From Kaistia algarum (GTDB taxonomy: Bacteria > Pseudomonadota > Alphaproteobacteria > Rhizobiales > Kaistiaceae), in NCBI RefSeq assembly GCF_026343945.1, contig NZ_JAPKNJ010000001.1, forward strand, positions 620,001 to 684,000: 64,000 nucleotides of DNA. Direction: 5' to 3'. The translations under genes and the position numbers were made by a program. Numbering within the stretch: the stretch's first letter is position 1; the number at the start of each line of letters is the position of its first letter. The notes beneath the pieces were generated by a model. It saw nothing but the letters and a program-made list of their open reading frames with translations. It made no database searches and was not told where the DNA came from. Below, in pieces: positions 58,771 to 64,000 of this stretch.

Positions 58771-61740
58771 TTGGCCGAGGCGGCCAACCGGCGACTCGGC
58801 GGACCTGCCATCGAGCCGGCTGGCGAAACGATTGCGTTTAGATTTGAAGGCGCTGCCGTACCTGCAAGAGCCGGCGAGACAGTCGCCGCCGCATTGACGG
58901 CAGCGGGTGAGACGGGTCTTCGCCAGGCAGGTCCGGCCGAGCGGCGCGGCGTCTTCTGCGGCATGGGCGTGTGCCAGGAATGTCTGGTCGAGATCGACGG
59001 ACGCGGCGGCCAGCGCGCCTGCATGGTGAAGGTAGAGGCCGGCATGAATGTCCGCCGGCATGATCCGGCGACAGCGTCCTTGAGCGCGCTCGGCAGCCGG
59101 CCCGAGGCCGAAATGCCCGTTGAAACCTGCGACATCGTCATCATCGGTGCCGGTCCGGCGGGACTTTCGGCCGCGCGCCTGCTCGCCGGGAACGGTCTGC
59201 GCGCGATCCTGATCGACGAGCGCCCGCAGCCCGGCGGACAATATTTCAAGCCGCTGGCCCCGTCGCATCGCTTTCGACGCGGCGGCGAGGACGCTCAGTT
59301 TGCCGCCGGTCGCAGGCTCGTCCAGGAAGTCCTCGCCAGCGGCGCCGAGATCCGATCGGGTCAGACTGTCTGGCAGGCAACGACCACCCCCGACGGCGTT
59401 GAACTCGGCATCCAAGCGCCCGGAGGGGCCTATGTGCTGCGGGCGAACGCCATTCTGGTCGCGACGGGCGCCTACGAGCGACCCTGGCCGGTACCCGGAT
59501 GGACGCTGCCGGGGGTGATGACCACCGGCGCGGCGCAGACGCTCGCCCGAGCCTATCGCGTGGCACCGGGAACGCGCGTTCTGGTCGCCGGCAACGGGCC
59601 GCTCAACTGGCAGCTCGCGCTGGAGATCGCGCGGGGCGGCGGCCATGTCGTCGCCGTGCTGGAGAGCGGGACACCATCGAGCCCGCGACGAGCCGCGGCC
59701 CTGCTCGGCATGATGGCCGCCGATCCTCGGCTCGCTTTGGCCGGGGCGCGGCTGCGCCTGGGGCTCGCGAAAGCAGGCATCGCGCTGCATCAGGGCACGC
59801 GCATCGTCGCGCTGGAGGGCGAGGTACAAGTGGCGCGAGCCATCGCGGCGCCCACGGGCGCCATGCCGGGCGCAACGGATGATCCGACCCGCATGTTTGA
59901 TGTCGACGCCGTCTGCCTCGGTTATGGCTTTCTGCCGTCGACGGGTCTGCTGCGCATGCTCGGCTGCCCCGTCACGGTCGACGCGCGCACAGGCTTTGCC
60001 ACCCCCGTTCTTGCCGAAGACGGGCGGGCCGGCACCGGCAACCTATGGGTCGCCGGCGATGCCGGCGGCATTGGCGGCAGCGTCATCGCCGAGGCTGCGG
60101 GTATCGTCGCGGCCGCTGCCATCCTTAAGGCGGCGGGGCGTTCCGATGGCAGTAGCGCCGCCGCGGCGGCGGCCGCGCGTCATCGCCGGGCGCGGGCGGT
60201 TCGCTTCCAGCACCATCTCTGGCGGCTGTTCGAAGCGCCGTCGGCACCGGCACCAGGGGATGCGACTCTCGTCTGCCGCTGCGAAAATGTCACCGCCGGC
60301 ACGATCCGCGGCCTCCGGGACAGCGGCGTGACCGATCTCGGCAGCCTGAAGCGACAGACCCGCCTCGGCATGGGCGGCTGCCAGGGCCGGTACTGCGCTG
60401 GCGCGGCCTTGAAGCTGCTGCGCGGCGGCAATCTTTCCGATGATGCGACCGCCGCCGATCTCTTCGCGCCACAGGCGCCGGAAAAGCCGGTGCCGGCCAT
60501 TCTTCTCGAACGCGAAAAAGCGGAATGGGGCGGTCATCGCGAGGTCGAGACGCGGCTTGCGCCGTCACACATGCCGCCGCCCGATCCGATTCCGCGCGAA
60601 ATCGACCTGCTCGTCATCGGCGCTGGCATCATCGGCACGTCGACAGCCCTGTTCGCAGCGGAAGCGGGCATCGAAACGGTCGTAATCGACCGCGCCGCGC
60701 CGAACAGCCAGGCGTCCGGCGGCAATGCTGGCAGCCTGCATGTGCAGTTGCTCTCCTGGGACTTCGGCCGGAAGGCCATGGCCGGCGGCAGCCCGGCGCT
60801 GCGCACGATCCCGCTGCAACGGGATGCCGTGGCGCTCTGGAAGACGCTTGAGAGCGAACTTGGCGGCGATTTCGAGATTGCCACAACCGGCGGCCTGATG
60901 GTCGCTGAGAACAGCGATCAGACTGCGTTTCTGCGCCAGAAGGTCGAAGCCGAGAGGAGCATGGGCATCGAGGTCGAGGTGATCGGCCGCTCGGAGATCG
61001 AAGCACTGGCGCCGCAGATTTCTGACTGCATGGTCGTCGCGTCCTACTGTCCCCAGGAAGGCAAGATAAACCCGATGAAGGCGACGCCGGCCCTCGTCGC
61101 GGAAGCACAGCGCCGGGGCGTGCGCTTCGCGGCTGGCCAGAACGTAGTCGCGATCCAGCCTGAAGCGGGCGCCTACGCTGTCACCACGAACGACACAACA
61201 ATCCGTGCGCGCCGTGTCGTGATAGCCGCCGGCGGCTGGTCCCGTCATCTCGGGCGCATGGTCGGCGTCGAACTGCCCATCTCCGGTGCGCCGCTGCAGA
61301 TGCTGGTGACCGAGCCGACGCGGCCGATCCTGAAGCAGCTCGTCGCCCATGCCGATCGGCATCTGACCATGAAGCAGTCGACGAATGGCAATTTGATCAT
61401 CGGCGGCGCCTGGACAGCGGGCACGGATCCAGCCACCGGCTATGCGCGCATCTTCCGCTCAAGCATCGAGGGCAATCTGTGGGTGGCGGAACGCACGGTG
61501 CCCAGCCTCGCCGGGTTGCATCTCCTGAGGAGCTGGGCGGCCATGAATGTCAATATCGACGGCGCGCCGCTTCTTGGGGAGGTGCCTGGCATGCCGGGCC
61601 TGTTCATAGCCGCCTCGGCCAATGGCTATACGCTTGGACCGTTGCTGGGTCAGATCACGGCGGACTGCGTGCTGGGCAGGCCGGGGAGACAGGCGATCGA
61701 TGGATTCACGCTGGCGCGGTTTCAGACGGCGCCGGCATGA
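58771..61740 (+). CDS. Fused 2Fe-2S/FAD/DAO oxidoreductase (HcnABC or hydroxyproline-dehydrogenase type)
   Basis: 989 residues starting at TTG two bases after the previous stop. Residues 15-105: plant-type [2Fe-2S] domain (CGMGVCQEC, Cys at 63, 68, 71, 84). Residues 118-490: FAD/NAD-type oxidoreductase (CDIVIIGAGPAGLSAARLLAG; later GTGNLWVAGDAGGIGG). Residues about 500-545: BFD-like Fe-S binding (VCRCENVTAGTIR ... GMGGCQGRYCAG). Residues about 610-980: a second FAD domain of D-amino-acid-oxidase type (EIDLLVIGAGIIGTSTALFAAEAG, GGWSRHLGRMVGVELP, LLRSWAAMNVNIDGAPLLGEVPGMPGLF). These are HcnA, HcnB and HcnC-like parts, normally separate subunits, joined in one chain. It oxidises a C-N bond in an amino or imino acid, electrons going to the chain. 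The context fits D-hydroxyproline or related. Confidence 0.88.
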   Translation: MAEAANRRLGGPAIEPAGETIAFRFEGAAVPARAGETVAAALTAAGETGLRQAGPAERRGVFCGMGVCQECLVEIDGRGGQRACMVKVEAGMNVRRHDPATASLSALGSRPEAEMPVETCDIVIIGAGPAGLSAARLLAGNGLRAILIDERPQPGGQYFKPLAPSHRFRRGGEDAQFAAGRRLVQEVLASGAEIRSGQTVWQATTTPDGVELGIQAPGGAYVLRANAILVATGAYERPWPVPGWTLPGVMTTGAAQTLARAYRVAPGTRVLVAGNGPLNWQLALEIARGGGHVVAVLESGTPSSPRRAAALLGMMAADPRLALAGARLRLGLAKAGIALHQGTRIVALEGEVQVARAIAAPTGAMPGATDDPTRMFDVDAVCLGYGFLPSTGLLRMLGCPVTVDARTGFATPVLAEDGRAGTGNLWVAGDAGGIGGSVIAEAAGIVAAAAILKAAGRSDGSSAAAAAAARHRRARAVRFQHHLWRLFEAPSAPAPGDATLVCRCENVTAGTIRGLRDSGVTDLGSLKRQTRLGMGGCQGRYCAGAALKLLRGGNLSDDATAADLFAPQAPEKPVPAILLEREKAEWGGHREVETRLAPSHMPPPDPIPREIDLLVIGAGIIGTSTALFAAEAGIETVVIDRAAPNSQASGGNAGSLHVQLLSWDFGRKAMAGGSPALRTIPLQRDAVALWKTLESELGGDFEIATTGGLMVAENSDQTAFLRQKVEAERSMGIEVEVIGRSEIEALAPQISDCMVVASYCPQEGKINPMKATPALVAEAQRRGVRFAAGQNVVAIQPEAGAYAVTTNDTTIRARRVVIAAGGWSRHLGRMVGVELPISGAPLQMLVTEPTRPILKQLVAHADRHLTMKQSTNGNLIIGGAWTAGTDPATGYARIFRSSIEGNLWVAERTVPSLAGLHLLRSWAAMNVNIDGAPLLGEVPGMPGLFIAASANGYTLGPLLGQITADCVLGRPGRQAIDGFTLARFQTAPA

Positions 61741-61870
61741 CTGTGGTGTCTCGTCGGATCCGCGTCAGCAAGATTTCCCGCACAGGCAGGCAGGATGCGA
61801 GGCTCGACGAGATATGGCGTGGCAGCTCCGTCTGCCCGCGCGAGGATAGAAACGATGAGGGTGGAGACCG

Positions 61871-63109
61871 ATGCCAAATCCTGATTATGCCCTGACCGGG
61901 GTCCATGTAGTCGACGTCGTCGCCGGCAGGATCCTGCGAGACCGGGCTGTGACCATCGGCAGCGGCAAGATCGTCGCCATCACCGAGGAAAGGCTGCTCG
62001 ATCCGGCGCTGAGGCGCATCCCGCTCGGCGGCCGCTACTTATCGCCCGGCCTGATCGACTGCCACGCGCACGTGTTCATCGGTCAGTTCAACGATGGGCG
62101 CACGATCCTGCCTTCCGAGATGACGGCCCGCGCGGGGCAGCATCTCATCGGCATGCTGCATCGCGGCTTCACGACCATTCGCGACGCGGGCGGCGCCGAC
62201 TATGGGCACAAGGCGGCCATCGAGAAGGGGCTGTTCCAAGGGCCACGCATGTTCGTCTCCGGCCGCATCCTGTCGCAGACCGGCGGGCATGGCGACCATC
62301 GCGGCCGTGCCGAAACCTGCAATTGCAGCGCCGCTCTAGGCGGAGTCGGCATCATCGCCGATGGTATCGATGAAGTGCGCAAGGCGGCGCGCGAGAACAT
62401 CCGCCAGGGCTGCGACCAGATCAAGATCATGGCCGGCGGCGGCGTCTCCTCCCCGGGCGACAAGCTGGTGCATCCGCAATATTCGCTGGAGGAGATCGCC
62501 GCGATCGCCGACGAGGCGGACCGTGCCGGACGCTATGTCATGGCCCATGTCTATAGCGACATCGGCATCCGCCGCGCCGTGGGCTCGGGCGTTCGATCGA
62601 TCGAGCATGGCAATTTCCTGACCGACGAGACCGCGAAGCTGATGCGCGACCGCGACGCCCATCTGGTGCCGACGCTCATCACCTATGAGGCGGACGCCAA
62701 ATACGGAATGGGCTTCGGCTGGTCGGAGGAGAACCAGGAAAAGAATGCGGAGGTAATGGCGAGCGGGCTCAAATCGCTGGAGGTCGCGCTCGGCAATCGC
62801 GTCAATGTCGGCTATGGCACAGATCTGTGCTGGTCGCCCAAGAGCTACCAAGCCGACGGATTGCTCATCCACCAAAAGGTGTGCGGGCCGGCCGAGGCGC
62901 TGCGCCATGCGACAATCAACAATGCGAAGATCGTGCGCATGGAGGGGCTGGTAGGCGAGATCGCGGCCGGCGCCCATGCCGATCTGATCGTCGTCGACGC
63001 CAACCCGCTCGATGGGCTGGAATGCTTCTCGCAGCATGCGAGCCGTGTCGCCGCAGTCCTGCAGGCCGGACGCGCCGTCCGGGACGACTACGGTCTTTTC
63101 GGCCACTGA
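61871..63109 (+). CDS. Metal-dependent amidohydrolase (prolidase-like)
   Basis: 412 residues. The amidohydrolase barrel is complete: YLSPGLIDCHAHVFIG (HxH), GCDQIKIMAGGGVSSPG (Lys), GRYVMAHVYSDIGIRRAVGSGVRSIEHGNFL (two His) and VGYGTDLCWSPKSY (Asp). It matches the imidazolonepropionase/prolidase-like subgroup that acts on N-acyl or X-Pro/X-Lys dipeptides (Sgx9260-type). The family identity is clear, the exact substrate is not. It follows the oxidoreductase by 130 bp and probably ends the catabolic run. Confidence 0.9.
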   Translation: MPNPDYALTGVHVVDVVAGRILRDRAVTIGSGKIVAITEERLLDPALRRIPLGGRYLSPGLIDCHAHVFIGQFNDGRTILPSEMTARAGQHLIGMLHRGFTTIRDAGGADYGHKAAIEKGLFQGPRMFVSGRILSQTGGHGDHRGRAETCNCSAALGGVGIIADGIDEVRKAARENIRQGCDQIKIMAGGGVSSPGDKLVHPQYSLEEIAAIADEADRAGRYVMAHVYSDIGIRRAVGSGVRSIEHGNFLTDETAKLMRDRDAHLVPTLITYEADAKYGMGFGWSEENQEKNAEVMASGLKSLEVALGNRVNVGYGTDLCWSPKSYQADGLLIHQKVCGPAEALRHATINNAKIVRMEGLVGEIAAGAHADLIVVDANPLDGLECFSQHASRVAAVLQAGRAVRDDYGLFGH

Positions 63110-63160
63110 GCCAGAAGCACGGCGGCGATCGCAGCGGCCGAGATCCTGCCAATTGGACCC

Positions 63161-63210
63161 GATGCGCCTCGTCCCTGTTCTGAAAAGGAACAGAACAGTT
63201 TTGGCGCATC
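63161..63210 (+). terminator. Long imperfect stem-loop after the amidohydrolase gene
   Basis: Outer arms gatgcgcc/ggcgcatc (63161-63168 with 63203-63210) and inner arms ctgttct/agaacag (63175-63181 with 63192-63198) can form a long bulged hairpin, 51 bp after the stop. No T-run follows, so it may be a transcript-stabilising or weak stop element. Confidence 0.45.
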
Positions 63211-63380
63211 AATGTTGCGGCGCGCTCGCGTGACTATTGTCCGGTTTGAATATCGAGTCCTTTCAAATTTCCAAAATCTCGCTTCAGAAAATTAAAGGCA
63301 TGCTGGTAGATTGAGGGTCCTTACTGTAACTGAAATCAACTTCAGACAATAAGTTCAAGAATCAGGGAGAAAAACGGATC

Positions 63381-64000
63381 ATGAAAATATATCGCGGCGG
63401 TCGGGCGTTGATAGTATCGACTCTATTGGCTTTCACCGCGCTTTCCGCTCCAACCGGCGCGTGGGCCCAGTCCGACGTTCCTGCCTATATGGACGTCATC
63501 GTCGGCGCTACCGTGCCGACGCCCGCCGATACCGCGAAGCAGAACGTTCTCGCGCTGAACACAGGCATGTTCACGCTCTATGACAGCGCCGGAAAGCTCG
63601 TGCAGTCGAGCATCCTCGCACAGCATCCGGTGATCCTCGGGCTCTTCTCCGGTGCCGGCGGACGCTTCATCCTCTACCGGCCGGGCCAGCCGCCGCTGGA
63701 GGGGCCGCCGGTTCCCGAAGTCTACCAGTTGCTGAAATCCGTCGGCCACAGCGTCATGGCGCTGGGCGTCGTCGTCGGGCCGCATATCGGCAAAGTCGGC
63801 GACACGTCCTGGCAGGCACCGGTCCTCGGCTATCGCGTCCAGCTGAAGGCCGCGCTCGACAGCCTCGATTCCACATCGATGCCCGAGGAATGGCGCGCCA
63901 ACAACCGCGCCCTGATCCAGGAGAATATCGACTTCATCGACAAGTCGATCGCCGCCAACGTCATCTCCTTCGCATCGGTGCAGGAATTCGCGCAGAAGCA
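63381..64000 (+). CDS. Exported protein of unknown function (partial, runs off the window)
   Basis: The visible part has 206 residues. A signal peptide with a hydrophobic core (ALIVSTLLAFTALSAPTGAWAQ) is cleaved near residue 30. The mature sequence starts SDVPAYMDVIVGATVPTPADTAKQNVLALN, includes LYDSAGKLVQSSILAQHPVILGLFSGAGGRFILYRPGQPP, and continues SVGHSVMALGVVVGPHIGKVGDTSWQAP. The ribosome site aggga is good. No family is recognised. The gene is cut by the window end, so its true length is unknown. Confidence 0.75.
   Translation, partial: MKIYRGGRALIVSTLLAFTALSAPTGAWAQSDVPAYMDVIVGATVPTPADTAKQNVLALNTGMFTLYDSAGKLVQSSILAQHPVILGLFSGAGGRFILYRPGQPPLEGPPVPEVYQLLKSVGHSVMALGVVVGPHIGKVGDTSWQAPVLGYRVQLKAALDSLDSTSMPEEWRANNRALIQENIDFIDKSIAANVISFASVQEFAQK

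Noticed and set aside
61737..61895. Short frame of 52 codons overlapping the oxidoreductase stop with an ATGA.
   Set aside because: Coupling is attractive but the sequence is Arg/Asp-rich without a motif and has no ribosome site; probably chance.
1..64000. CRISPR arrays, rRNA genes and plasmid/phage replication functions.
   Set aside because: No regularly spaced repeats, rRNA sequence, integrase, or phage structural gene is seen anywhere in the window.

Overview
The window looks like a chromosomal segment of a GC-rich alphaproteobacterium, most likely a member of the Hyphomicrobiales (Rhizobiales). Supporting signs are a PdhS/PleC-type sensor kinase, two phasins, a DUF1127 protein, a plant/proteobacterial-type glutamate-cysteine ligase, a tRNA-His with the alphaproteobacterial G1-U72/A73 acceptor end that lacks the extra G, and many ABC uptake systems for amino acids and peptides. 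I cannot name a genus from sequence alone.

Layout. 0-20.8 kb is mostly ordinary core-like sequence: an amino-acid binding protein, an RND efflux pair, a DMT exporter, an SDR, gshA, a universal stress protein, a LysR regulator coupled to a chloramphenicol-phosphotransferase-like kinase, DoxX, glutaminase, a large sensor kinase, two phasins and tRNA-His. One AT-richer pair of unknown genes (8.0-9.0 kb) stands out. 20.8-31 kb is an accessory block that starts just after tRNA-His with a decayed IS256-type transposase. It carries a DUF4214-methyltransferase fusion, a 993-residue double glycosyltransferase and a minus-strand gene group: GT4 glycosyltransferase, PqqD-like protein, a 57-residue peptide, GT2 glycosyltransferase, ATP-grasp enzyme. 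The short peptide carries a YxxPxV motif like the leader motif bound by PqqD-like RiPP recognition elements. The group is therefore a candidate peptide-modification (RiPP-like) cluster with no recognised lasso cyclase or protease. It is the most interesting part of the window.

31-43.8 kb holds an outer-membrane barrel protein, an MscS-type channel, a complete Opp/Dpp-type ABC transporter followed by a flavin-dependent monooxygenase and a DMSP-lyase-like cupin (a possible organosulfur module), and an orphan CobT-like VWA protein.

43.8-63.1 kb is a catabolic region. A minus-strand Dpp-type transporter operon ends in an M24 (Xaa-Pro-type) peptidase and faces a GntR/FCD regulator. Convergent to the regulator is a DUF1989 protein. 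Next comes a plus-strand run: M20-like protein, amino-acid ABC transporter, phosphotriesterase-like protein, DapA-family lyase, a 989-residue fusion of the three subunits of HcnABC/D-hydroxyproline-dehydrogenase-type oxidoreductases, and a prolidase-like amidohydrolase. Together these suggest uptake and breakdown of peptides and amino or imino acids, possibly proline- or hydroxyproline-like. The exact substrate is inference. The window ends inside an exported protein of unknown function.
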